Of a stretch of DNA of 30,670 nucleotides, positions 23,168-30,303 are shown piece by piece. Position numbers and translations under genes: made by a program. Below the pieces are notes generated by a model. It made no database searches and was not told the DNA's origin. It saw nothing but the letters and a program-made list of their open reading frames with translations. This stretch comes from Chloroflexota bacterium (lineage in GTDB: Bacteria > Chloroflexota > UBA6077 > CF-72), in NCBI GenBank assembly GCA_019247135.1, contig JAFAPL010000284.1, positions 1 to 30,670 of the forward strand, given 5' to 3'. How positions within the stretch are numbered: position 1 is the stretch's first letter; each line of letters starts with the position of its first letter.

Positions 23168-25247
23168 GTGTGCGTCGCTTTCCGAGGTACGCCTCGATCA
23201 CCAGGGGGTCGTTCTGCACGGTCCCCGGATCGCCTTCGGCGATCTTCTTGCCGTAGTCCAGCACCAGCACGCGGTCGGAGATCGTGTTCACGAGCTCGAG
23301 CTTGTGCTCGATCAGCAGCACCGTCACACCGAGGTCCTTCAGGCTGCGGATCTGGTCCATGAGCTCCAGAGTCTCGGCCGGGTTCATGCCCGCCGCGGGC
23401 TCGTCCAGCAGGACCAATCGCGGCCGACCCGCCAGCGCACGCGAGATCTCGACGCGCCGCCGGTTGGCGTACGAGAGGCTGGAAACGACGTGATCCATCC
23501 GCGGCAGGAGCCGATTACCAAACAGGCTCAGGACGTCGCGGCCCCAGCCCACGGCCGTCGCTTCTTCCTGCCGAACGTGCGGGGTCCGCAGCACCGAGGC
23601 AACCATGCCCGACTTGAGCCGTGCATGCTGGCCGATCAGCACGTTCTCCATCACGCTCAGGTTGTTGAACAGGCGCAAGTTCTGGAAGGTGCGCGTGATC
23701 CCGAGAGCGGCGATCTTGTGCGGCGGAAGCCTGGTGATGTCGGTGCCGTGATAGATGATGCTGCCCTCGTCTGGACGGATCAGGCCCGTCAGCATGTTGA
23801 ACAGCGTGGTCTTGCCCGAGCCATTCGGTCCGATGACGCTGACGACTTCGCCCGGATATACCGCCAGGTCGATGTGGTCGCCCGCGACGAGGCCGCCGAA
23901 GCGCTTCACCAGGCCCGTGACTTCGAGGAGCGGTTGGCCGGGTTTCAGCGACAGGTCTGGCTCGGCAACGACAAAACTTGGCTTGAAGCCGCCGCGCGCA
24001 GCCTGGGCTGACTGCTCGGTCAACGACAGAGCGCCGACCGTCCGCCGGGCCGGGATGATGCCCTGTCGCCGATACAGCATCATCGCCACGAGCACGACGC
24101 CGTAAATCAGCTGATTAGCCTGCGTCAGATCGAGCTTCTGCAGGAAGGCCACGTTGGTCGCATTCCCGATCGCGTGTGCCCAGACGTTGAGCTGGCCGAG
24201 GATCAGGCCCTGGAAGATGGTCAGCAACAGCGCGCCGAGGGCGACGCCGGGGATGCTGCCCATCCCGCCCAGGACGACCATCACCAGGATGATGGTCGAG
24301 ACCGTGAACTGGAACATGTCCGGGGTCGCGGTGGTCAGCTTGGCGACGTGGAAGGTCCCGGCGAGTCCGCCGACGCCCGCGCCGATGGCGAACGCCATCA
24401 GCTTGTAGTGGACGTGGTCGATGCCCATCGGGCCGGCGGCGAGCTCGTCTTCTCTCAACGCCAACCACGCTCGGCCCGTGCGTGAGTACTGGAGTCGATA
24501 GCTAACCGCTACGATCAGAGCTACCAGCGCGAGGATCAAGTAGAAGAACGGGGTCGAGTTGAAGCCGAAATCGAAACCGAAGATCCGCGGGGTGGCAACA
24601 CCTGGTAGACCCTGAGCGCCATTGGTGATCGGCGAGGCGTTGCGCAGGACGATCGGTACGATTTCACCAAAGCCGAGTGTGACGATCGCGAGATAGTCAC
24701 CTCGCAGGCGAAGCGTCGGCGCACCGAACAGCATGCCGAAGCCGGCGCACAGCAGTGCCGCGATCGGCAGCATCACCCAGTACGAGAAGTGGAGTTGGGC
24801 GACGGTGCCGTTGCCGAATGGCACCTCGCTCACCTGGTTGAGCCACTGAAATGGCACCCACAGCACCGACCACGGGATCTTCAACTGGAACGATGCGGCC
24901 AACCCGTATGTGTAGGCGCCTAGCGCGAAAAATGCCGCATAGCCAAGGTCGAGCAGGCCAGCGAAGCCGACCACTACGTTCAGGCCCAGGGCGAGGAGCA
25001 CGTAGGTGCCGGCATTCGCGAACGCGTCGAGATCGCCGCCGTTCGAGTCGACCAGCGGAAACGCCGCGAGCAGGACGAAGGCAAGGACCCAACCAGCCAG
25101 GGTTCGCCTGCCGGCGGGCAGAGCGTCCCACGGCAGCGGTATTCCGAAGGGTTTCGCGCGGCCACCGACGACGGGACCGACGGCGGCTTCGGGGCTGAAC
25201 GCGGGGGGTTGGAGTGAGTCGGGAACCTCGTTGGCTGGAACGGTCAT
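23160..25247 (-). CDS. livM-livG: Fused ABC permease-ATPase (LivM-LivG)
   Basis: Single polypeptide of 695 aa. The permease part (residues ~45-400) has about ten helices, with LivM blocks YVLLALGLNVVVGFAGLLDL, APTLRLRGDYLAIVTLGFGE and the EAA-like loop GRAWLALREDELAAGPMGID. A linker (~400-440) joins the ATPase, residues 440-695: Walker A VIGPNGSGKTTLFNMLTGL, the LivG marker ITRTFQNLRLFNNLSVMENV, signature LSYANRRRVEISRAL, Walker B LVLLDEPAAGMNP and IEHKLELV. Separate livM and livG genes are the usual arrangement; the fusion fixes their stoichiometry. No stop or frameshift separates the halves. It overlaps livH by 4 bp (ATGA) and livF by 8 bp. Confidence 0.96.
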   Translation of the reverse strand: MTVPANEVPDSLQPPAFSPEAAVGPVVGGRAKPFGIPLPWDALPAGRRTLAGWVLAFVLLAAFPLVDSNGGDLDAFANAGTYVLLALGLNVVVGFAGLLDLGYAAFFALGAYTYGLAASFQLKIPWSVLWVPFQWLNQVSEVPFGNGTVAQLHFSYWVMLPIAALLCAGFGMLFGAPTLRLRGDYLAIVTLGFGEIVPIVLRNASPITNGAQGLPGVATPRIFGFDFGFNSTPFFYLILALVALIVAVSYRLQYSRTGRAWLALREDELAAGPMGIDHVHYKLMAFAIGAGVGGLAGTFHVAKLTTATPDMFQFTVSTIILVMVVLGGMGSIPGVALGALLLTIFQGLILGQLNVWAHAIGNATNVAFLQKLDLTQANQLIYGVVLVAMMLYRRQGIIPARRTVGALSLTEQSAQAARGGFKPSFVVAEPDLSLKPGQPLLEVTGLVKRFGGLVAGDHIDLAVYPGEVVSVIGPNGSGKTTLFNMLTGLIRPDEGSIIYHGTDITRLPPHKIAALGITRTFQNLRLFNNLSVMENVLIGQHARLKSGMVASVLRTPHVRQEEATAVGWGRDVLSLFGNRLLPRMDHVVSSLSYANRRRVEISRALAGRPRLVLLDEPAAGMNPAETLELMDQIRSLKDLGVTVLLIEHKLELVNTISDRVLVLDYGKKIAEGDPGTVQNDPLVIEAYLGKRRTRA

Positions 25248-26185
25248 GCGCGCTGCGGCCGCTGCATACCGAGCAGGCCGTTCGGCTTGAAGACCAGGAC
25301 GAAGATCAGGATGGCGAAGATCACAGCATCCGACCAGGCGTTGCCGATGAACTGGGCACTGAGTGACTCGACCAGGCCGATGGTCAATCCGCCGAGAACC
25401 GCGCCCGGAATGTTGCCGATACCGCCCAGGACGGCCGCCGTGAAGGCGCGCAGGCCGGCAAGGTAGCCGACGATGTACGACGTGAGCCCGTAGTACATGC
25501 CGAATATCAGCGCGGCTGCCCCAGCCAGGGCCGAACCGATGAAGAACGTGACCAGGATGATCACGTCGATGCGGATGCCCATCATGCGCGCCGCTTCAGG
25601 GTCTTGCGCTGTCGCGCGCATCGCCTTGCCGAGCCACGTGCGGCGGACGAAGTAGTCGAGGATCCCCATCAACACCAGAGCCGAGCCCCACAGAAGCACG
25701 TTCTTGAGTGTGATCTCGACTGGCGTGCCAAAGATGGCCCACCGCTGATTGGGCACCAGCGACGGGAACGGCACGTTGTTGGCGAAGTTCGAAGCGAACA
25801 GGATCAGCGCCTGCAAGATCAAGGACACCCCGATGGTCGTGATCATCGGGGCCGTGCCCGATATGCCGCGCAGGGGCTTGAGGCAGACTCGTTCGATCAG
25901 TGAGCCCAGCGCGCCCGTGACCAGCATGGTGAACGCAAACGCGCCGACCAGAACCAGGACCAGCGTTAGACCCGAGATCGGGGCCGATTTCTGGGTGTAG
26001 CCGAGAAAGGCCAGGAACCAGAGGCCGAAGAACGTCCCCGACATGAAGACGTTGAAGTGGGCGAAATTGATCAATTCGATGATGCCGTACACCATCGTGC
26101 AGCCCAGCGCGAGCAGGGCGTACATCATCCCCAGCGACAGCCCGTTGATGAGCTGCTGCAGGACGACTGCTTCTTGGACAGTCAT
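25244..26185 (-). CDS. livH: Branched-chain amino acid-type ABC permease LivH
   Basis: Membrane protein of 313 aa with LivH blocks: LINGLSLGMMYALLALGCTM at the start, ELINFAHFNVFMSGTFFG, LKPLRGISGTAPMITTIGVS, the cytoplasmic loop WLGKAMRATAQDPEAARMMG and AAVLGGIGNIPGAVLGGL. Around eight helices. It should form the translocation pore with the LivM half of the next gene. Its stop overlaps the fusion gene's start by 4 bp. No Shine-Dalgarno lies before the ATG at 26185; the upstream spacer is instead occupied by direct repeats and a large hairpin. Confidence 0.96.
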   Translation of the reverse strand: MTVQEAVVLQQLINGLSLGMMYALLALGCTMVYGIIELINFAHFNVFMSGTFFGLWFLAFLGYTQKSAPISGLTLVLVLVGAFAFTMLVTGALGSLIERVCLKPLRGISGTAPMITTIGVSLILQALILFASNFANNVPFPSLVPNQRWAIFGTPVEITLKNVLLWGSALVLMGILDYFVRRTWLGKAMRATAQDPEAARMMGIRIDVIILVTFFIGSALAGAAALIFGMYYGLTSYIVGYLAGLRAFTAAVLGGIGNIPGAVLGGLTIGLVESLSAQFIGNAWSDAVIFAILIFVLVFKPNGLLGMQRPQRA

Positions 26186-26211
26186 TGGTGAGTCATGCGT
26201 CGTGAGTCGTC

Positions 26212-26268
26212 AGTCGTGAGTGAGCAGTGAGACGCGAGCACGTAACTCGCGTCTCACCTCTCACGACT
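26212..26268 (-). promoter_or_regulatory. Two-tier stem-loop between livJ and livH
   Basis: The inner stem is a perfect 12-bp match (26227-26238 with 26246-26257) closing a 7-nt loop. The outer stem is a perfect 9-bp match (26212-26220 with 26260-26268), separated from the inner stem by a 6/2-nt internal loop. GTCGTGAGT is repeated at 26199 and 26213, and TCACGACT at 26261 and 26272. No U-tract follows in the direction of transcription, so it is not a classical intrinsic terminator. Its place between the receptor gene and the membrane genes suggests mRNA 3'-end protection or partial attenuation. That would let livJ be made in excess. Confidence 0.75.
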
Positions 26269-26278
26269 ACTTCACGAC

Positions 26279-27505
26279 TTAGGTTTGCGGAGCCGCGCCG
26301 ACGAACTGGTACTGGTTGTCTTTGACGTCGAAGACCGAGATGACCTTGTCCTTGAGGTCGCCGTTGTCGTCGAACGAAATCACGCCTTGCAGCGTCGGCA
26401 GATTCGTCTGCTGCGCATAGTCGCGCACGTTCTCGCGAGTCAGCGGCACGCCATCGTTGATGATGCGGCTGACCGTGTCGTTGAGAACGAGCACCGCGTC
26501 GTAGGCGGTGAGCGCGTAATCCTGGGGCGCGCGACCATATTTCGACTGGTACTTGCCGACCCAATCGGCCGCTTCGGGCTGGTCGATGGTGTCTGGCGCG
26601 GCGATCGTCGCGTACCAGTTCTCGCTGGCCGGACCCGCGTCCTGCAGGAAGCCAACCGAATACATGCCATCGCCGCCCATCTTGATCATCGACGGCATGA
26701 TGTCGTAGGCCTGCTTCGCCAGCTTGACGCCGGCTTGCTGCACGCCGCCGTAATACATGGCGTCGGGGCTCATCGCCTTGATCTTGGTCAGGACGGTGGT
26801 GTAGTCGGATTCCTTCGGGTCGAGCTTGTCGTGGCCCATGACGTTGACGCCCTTGGCCTTGGCCTGGGCCTCGAACGAGTTCGCGATGCCCTCGCCGTAG
26901 GCGCCCGTGTCGTCCAGGATGTAGACCGACTTGATGTTCAGGGTCTCAGCCGCGTAGTTGGCCATGAACGGACCCTGGAACGCGTCGGTGGTCACGGTTC
27001 GGAAGTAGATCGCCTTGCCCGACGGCCGATACTGGCTCGCGAACTGCGGATCCGTGATGTCGGGATTCGTCGAGCTGGGAGTGATGAGCAGCAGGTCGGC
27101 TGCCGAGGCGATCGGGGACATCGCCTTGCCAGAGCCGCTCATCTGCGGCCCAACGACTGCTACGACATTGTTGTCAGCGACGAATTCTTTGGTGTTCGTT
27201 GCCGCCTGAGCCGGGTCGTACTGGCCCGCCGCGACGGTGCCGTCGTCCTTGACCAGGGGCTGAATTTGAATCTTGCCCGCGATACCGCCCTGGCCGTTGA
27301 TCTCGTCGATGGCCATGAGTGCGCCATCGCGGATGTTGGCCGCGTCCGCGGAGTCCGCGCCTGTGAATGGCAGGTTGATACCGATCTCAATCGACGATGG
27401 ATACGACTGCGCGTGTGCCAGCGGCGCACCTGCCACCGCCACGCTCGACAGCAGTGTCGCTGCCGCGATAACAGATCGTCCAAGTCCGTCGAACCGTTTG
27501 CGCAT
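26279..27505 (-). CDS. livJ: LivJ-type ABC substrate-binding protein
   Basis: Protein of 408 aa with a Sec signal peptide (MRKRFDGLGRSVIAAATLLS, cleavage near AHAQ-SY) and no lipobox. The mature part is a periplasmic-binding-protein type 1 fold: IEIGINLPFTGADSADAANI, GALMAIDEINGQGGIAGKI, VVAVVGPQMSGSGKAMSPI, then ITPSSTNP, all typical of Leu/Ile/Val-binding proteins. DTGAYGEGIANSFEAQAKAK and ALTAYDAVLVLNDTVSRI follow. The ligand is probably an amino acid but is not proven. ATG at 27505 has a strong AGGAGGG six bases upstream. It is the first gene of the liv operon, with a predicted sigma-70 type promoter ahead of it. Confidence 0.96.
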   Translation of the reverse strand: MRKRFDGLGRSVIAAATLLSSVAVAGAPLAHAQSYPSSIEIGINLPFTGADSADAANIRDGALMAIDEINGQGGIAGKIQIQPLVKDDGTVAAGQYDPAQAATNTKEFVADNNVVAVVGPQMSGSGKAMSPIASAADLLLITPSSTNPDITDPQFASQYRPSGKAIYFRTVTTDAFQGPFMANYAAETLNIKSVYILDDTGAYGEGIANSFEAQAKAKGVNVMGHDKLDPKESDYTTVLTKIKAMSPDAMYYGGVQQAGVKLAKQAYDIMPSMIKMGGDGMYSVGFLQDAGPASENWYATIAAPDTIDQPEAADWVGKYQSKYGRAPQDYALTAYDAVLVLNDTVSRIINDGVPLTRENVRDYAQQTNLPTLQGVISFDDNGDLKDKVISVFDVKDNQYQFVGAAPQT

Positions 27506-27511
27506 GTAGAG

Positions 27512-27539
27512 CCCTCCTCTCGGCTGCTCCCCGAGCCGA
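27512..27539 (-). promoter_or_regulatory. livJ leader: strong Shine-Dalgarno plus small hairpin
   Basis: In transcription order, a 6-bp stem (TCGGCT/AGCCGA, arms 27534-27539 and 27520-27525) closes an 8-nt loop. It is followed directly by AGGAGGG (27512-27518), six bases before the livJ ATG. An alternative CTCGG/CCGAG pairing (27519-27523 with 27531-27535) competes with the first stem. The Shine-Dalgarno is clear; any regulatory role of the hairpin is speculation. Confidence 0.55.
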
Positions 27540-27558
27540 CTGGTGAAAGTGTGGCGGA

Positions 27559-27588
27559 AGAGTAGCGACGCGCTTTTCCCGGTGTCAA
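27559..27588 (-). promoter_or_regulatory. Predicted sigma-70 type promoter of the liv operon
   Basis: A perfect TTGACA -35 box (27583-27588, read on the minus strand) is followed after 18 bp by TACTCT (27559-27564), a weak -10. This sits 54 bp upstream of the livJ start, an ordinary leader length. It is the best promoter match I can see in the window. Confidence 0.55.
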
Positions 27589-27652
27589 CGAAATCTTTCT
27601 GGCGAAGGGCAGGCCAAGGCGGTCGACCGTCGCTCGTGGGCCGTTGGGTCCC

Positions 27653-27904
27653 TCAGTCGAAGATGACGCGGGTCAGTCCGCCGTGGCCGTGGATGGCTTC
27701 CACCGCCTCGATGTTCGGATAGAAATTCAGGCTCGGCGTCTCGGTGAGCCAGATCAACGCTACCCACCCGTTGGAGAACACCGCGCCTTCGGCTACCCAG
27801 CCAGTGCCGCTGACGCCGGACTCGTCTTCCAAGCGCAGCAGATGGAAAGTCCGCACGCGCGTGCGCGTCGGCGGCATTCGTATCGGCGTGTGATGGCGCG
27901 TCAT
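27653..27904 (-). CDS. Small conserved hypothetical protein (83 aa)
   Basis: Protein of 83 aa from the ATG at 27904. The frame is open to 28195, but that upstream part is out of frame within the DUF72 gene and is not real. The C-terminal half (GTGWVAEGAVFSNGWVALIW, LTETPSLNFYPNIEAVEAIH, GHGGLTRVIF) matches a widespread small protein family of unknown function that I recognise from actinobacterial, phage and Chloroflexota genomes. It is probably a compact beta-rich fold. It follows the DUF72 gene by 32 bp on the same strand and may belong to the same transcript. No catalytic motif is apparent. Confidence 0.85.
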   Translation of the reverse strand: MTRHHTPIRMPPTRTRVRTFHLLRLEDESGVSGTGWVAEGAVFSNGWVALIWLTETPSLNFYPNIEAVEAIHGHGGLTRVIFD

Positions 27905-27936
27905 TCCCAACTCGTCGGTGCCTGCGCTATCCGCAG

Positions 27937-28887
27937 TCAGGAGCCAACCTGCTGCAGCAGCTCGGGAAATGCCTGCTGCAACGGTTCGGGGAGCGCCGCC
28001 GCGGGTGGCGGCTGGTCGAGCAACATCTGCAGCTGCGTCGCATTCACGACCGCCTTCGCGCCAAAGTGGTTGTTGTAGAACGCGTACGTCTCCTCGGTGT
28101 GAGCCGCGACCTCTCGAACATCGGCCGCGATTTCGCGCTGCTCGTCGGGCGTGTACAGGTAGTTGTAGCGGTCCTCGGATTCGCCGTGCCGCCACCAGTT
28201 CTTGTAGTTCCTACCGTGGAACCGAAAGTAGGCCACGCTCGAGGTGAGCGGTACGTGCCGAATGGATGTCTTGAAGCGTGGCTCGTCGATCATCACCCAG
28301 GCGACTTCCTGTTCCTCCATGAAGCGCCTGATCGCGTTCGTTTGTTCCGACTCGGTCCACTCGCGGTGGCGCAGCTCGACCGCCAGCGGGAATTTCGCCG
28401 CCTTCAGCTTTCTGACGAGCTCCTCGAGATAGTCCGTCGTTTGGGTGTCTGGTCGAAAGCTGGTCGGGAACTGCGCGAGCAGTACACCTAGTTTGCCGGC
28501 CTCGTGCAGTGGCCCGATGCCCTCGGAAAACACCGAAAAATCGTCGTCCGAGACACGCCATGACTCGCCCGTGGCCTGCTCGAACATCTTGGGGTGGGTG
28601 AACTTCTGCCACAGCTTGGCCGTGAACCGAAAGCCGTTTGGAACCTTGTCGGCCCACGCTCGCGCCGCGTACTGATTTGGCGGTCGGTAGAAGGAGCTAT
28701 TGATCTCGACCGTGTTGAAATACTGGGCGTAGAAGGCCAGCTTGTCCTTGTCCGCAAGGCGCTTGGGATAAAAGACACCATCCCAGGTACCCGCGCCTTT
28801 CGGGTAGCTCCAACCCGCCGTGCCGATGTAGAAGCGCGGAGAAGCGACGCGCGATTTGTCAGGCGCCGCCCGTCCCGCGCTCGGCAT
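27937..28887 (-). CDS. DUF72 domain-containing protein
   Basis: Protein of about 316 aa with the DUF72 (YecE-like) TIM-barrel layout: FYIGTAGWSYPKGAGTWDGV, FYAQYFNTVEINSSFYRPP, GFRFTAKLWQKFTHPK, LGVLLAQFPTSFRPD, FPLAVELRHREW and YAFYNNHFGAKAVVNATQL. The family is nearly ubiquitous, metal-independent as far as known, and has no firmly established function. I place the start at the ATG at 28887 because it overlaps the upstream hemerythrin gene's stop as TGATG, a classical coupled junction; a TTG one codon earlier is possible. The C-terminus ends in a helical tail. It sits in a three-gene minus-strand group. Confidence 0.95.
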   Translation of the reverse strand: MPSAGRAAPDKSRVASPRFYIGTAGWSYPKGAGTWDGVFYPKRLADKDKLAFYAQYFNTVEINSSFYRPPNQYAARAWADKVPNGFRFTAKLWQKFTHPKMFEQATGESWRVSDDDFSVFSEGIGPLHEAGKLGVLLAQFPTSFRPDTQTTDYLEELVRKLKAAKFPLAVELRHREWTESEQTNAIRRFMEEQEVAWVMIDEPRFKTSIRHVPLTSSVAYFRFHGRNYKNWWRHGESEDRYNYLYTPDEQREIAADVREVAAHTEETYAFYNNHFGAKAVVNATQLQMLLDQPPPAAALPEPLQQAFPELLQQVGS

Positions 28888-29333
28888 CAAGCTGCGCTGC
28901 GCTGTTTCTGGCGCTGCTCCTTCATTTTCTGCATCTGACGTCCGACTTCCTCGCGCTTGTCGGTCTTCCAGATCTTACGGACTTTGGGGAACAGCTCGCC
29001 CTCTTCTTCCTCGATGTGGTGCTCGGTGTTTTCTTGCAACACCTTGATCTTCGGCTGCCACGCCTCGTCCGACGGCTTGAGACCACTGATCTCCTTCATC
29101 AGGACGTCCATCACGTGGTGCTCCTGGTAGCTCTCGAGGATCAGGTCCTTGGCAGCCTCCTCTTGCCTGAGAGGGGGATAGAAGAGCGTTTCCTCCAGCT
29201 CTTCGTGCAGGGAGAGCCTCGAGCTGATCTGTTGCCACAGCTCGCGGGCTTTTGCCCCCTCGGCGTCTTCAATTTGCTTGAAGAGCCGCTTCACCTCGTC
29301 GTGATCGTTCTTCAAGAGCGTCAAAACGTCCAT
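28887..29333 (-). CDS. Hemerythrin HHE cation-binding domain protein
   Basis: About 148 aa from the ATG at 29333 (MDVLTLLKNDHDEVKRLF), where the four-helix hemerythrin fold begins. The frame extends to a GTG at 29387, but those residues do not belong to the domain. Diiron ligands are visible in order: His11 (NDHDEV), His43 and Glu47 (SLHEELEET), the His pair in YQEHHVMDV and the His pair in NTEHHIEEEE. Roles for such proteins include oxygen, NO or iron sensing and storage. The C-terminus is a highly charged Lys/Gln/Arg helix. The 12-bp palindrome CCCGGCGCCGGG lies 1 nt before the ATG. It is coupled to the DUF72 gene (TGATG) and divergent from murQ (57 bp between starts). Confidence 0.93.
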   Translation of the reverse strand: MDVLTLLKNDHDEVKRLFKQIEDAEGAKARELWQQISSRLSLHEELEETLFYPPLRQEEAAKDLILESYQEHHVMDVLMKEISGLKPSDEAWQPKIKVLQENTEHHIEEEEGELFPKVRKIWKTDKREEVGRQMQKMKEQRQKQRSAA

Positions 29334-29390
29334 GCCCGGCGCCGGGAGCAAGTCATATGCCGGGTAGGATGCGAGCGTGGCCACCACGCG

Positions 29391-30281
29391 ATGACGTCGC
29401 TCGATCGACTGTCGACCGAGCTCCCCAATCCACGTACTGGCGACCTGGACCGCCTGTCGACGCTGGGCGTGCTCGAACGACTGAACGACGAGGACCAGCT
29501 CGTCGCCCTGGCCGTCCGCGCAGCGTTACCTGCCCTGGCGCAGGCTGTGGACCTGGCACTCGAACGCTGGCAGCGCGGCGGCCGCATCGCGCTGTTCGGG
29601 GCGGGCACTTCGGGTCGCCTCGCGGCGCTGGATGCAGCCGAGCTCGGACCCACGTTCGGCGTCTCTCCCGAGCGTTACTTCGCCCGCCTGGCAGGCGGGG
29701 ATCGCGCATTCCAGCATGCCGTCGAAGGCGCCGAGGACGATGTCGCGGACGGAGCGCGCGCCACGGACGAGCTGTCTGTGGACGATGTCGCATTCGGCAT
29801 CGCCGCGAGCGGCCGCACGCCATGGGTGCTCGCCGCGCTCAGGCACGCGCGGGCGCGCGGCGCGGCGACGATCGGTCTCGCCTGCGTTGCGTGTCCCGAG
29901 CTCGCACCGCTGTGCGACGTGCCGATCGTCGTCGACACCGGCCCCGAAGCAATTCTCGGGTCGACGAGGCTCAAGGCCGGGACTGCGCAGAAGCTCGTGC
30001 TCAACGCATTCAGCTCGACCGTGATGGTGCGTCTGGGGAAGGTGTACGGCAACCTGATGGTCGACGTTCAAATCAGTAATGCAAAGCTGCGCGATCGAGC
30101 GCGGCGTCTGGTGGAGCTCGCGAGCGGGGCGGAATCCGAGCATGTCGAACAGACGCTGGCAGCCGCGAATGGCGACGTGAAGACTGCCATCGTGATGCTG
30201 CGACTCCGCTTGGATGCCGGTACGGCGCGCGGGCGCCTCGCGTCCGCGCAGGGGCGCCTGCGTGAGGCGTTGAGCGGGTAG
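29391..30281 (+). CDS. murQ: N-acetylmuramic acid 6-phosphate etherase
   Basis: Protein of 296 aa, the usual MurQ length. It cleaves the D-lactyl ether of MurNAc-6-phosphate to give GlcNAc-6-phosphate in peptidoglycan recycling, in the cytoplasm. The N-terminal LSTELPNPRTGDLDRLST and the SIS-domain blocks IALFGAGTSGRLAALDAAEL, GIAASGRTPWVLAAL and LGSTRLKAGTAQKL are all present. Glu84 (DAAELGP) and Glu115 (VEGAEDD) match the two functionally important glutamates of the E. coli enzyme (Glu83, Glu114). The C-terminal helical region (NLMVDVQISNAKLRDRA) is complete. I chose the ATG at 29391; the open frame continues upstream but runs antisense through the hemerythrin gene. The NagD-type gene follows about 22 bp downstream. 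Confidence 0.96.
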   Translation: MTSLDRLSTELPNPRTGDLDRLSTLGVLERLNDEDQLVALAVRAALPALAQAVDLALERWQRGGRIALFGAGTSGRLAALDAAELGPTFGVSPERYFARLAGGDRAFQHAVEGAEDDVADGARATDELSVDDVAFGIAASGRTPWVLAALRHARARGAATIGLACVACPELAPLCDVPIVVDTGPEAILGSTRLKAGTAQKLVLNAFSSTVMVRLGKVYGNLMVDVQISNAKLRDRARRLVELASGAESEHVEQTLAAANGDVKTAIVMLRLRLDAGTARGRLASAQGRLREALSG

Positions 30282-30303
30282 ACCACGCCAACGCGCTTAT
30301 GCT

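Noticed and set aside
26212..26268. Rho-independent terminator after livJ
   Set aside because: The stem is strong, but no run of U follows it in the transcribed direction, and livH, livM-livG and livF follow with overlaps. A complete stop of transcription is unlikely.
26285..27565. 426-aa open frame on the + strand
   Set aside because: It is antisense to livJ, is rich in Arg/Val/Asp/His as expected of a shadow, and has no domain features. livJ itself has a signal peptide, strong Shine-Dalgarno and family motifs.
27905..28195. N-terminal extension of the 83-aa protein frame
   Set aside because: This part overlaps the DUF72 gene in another frame on the same strand and is Arg/Ala-rich without structure. 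Recognisable family sequence is confined to the part after the ATG at 27904.
30299..30301. ATG start for the HAD phosphatase gene
   Set aside because: This ATG is out of frame with the HAD motifs. The in-frame GTG codons at 30304 and 30310 are the usable starts.
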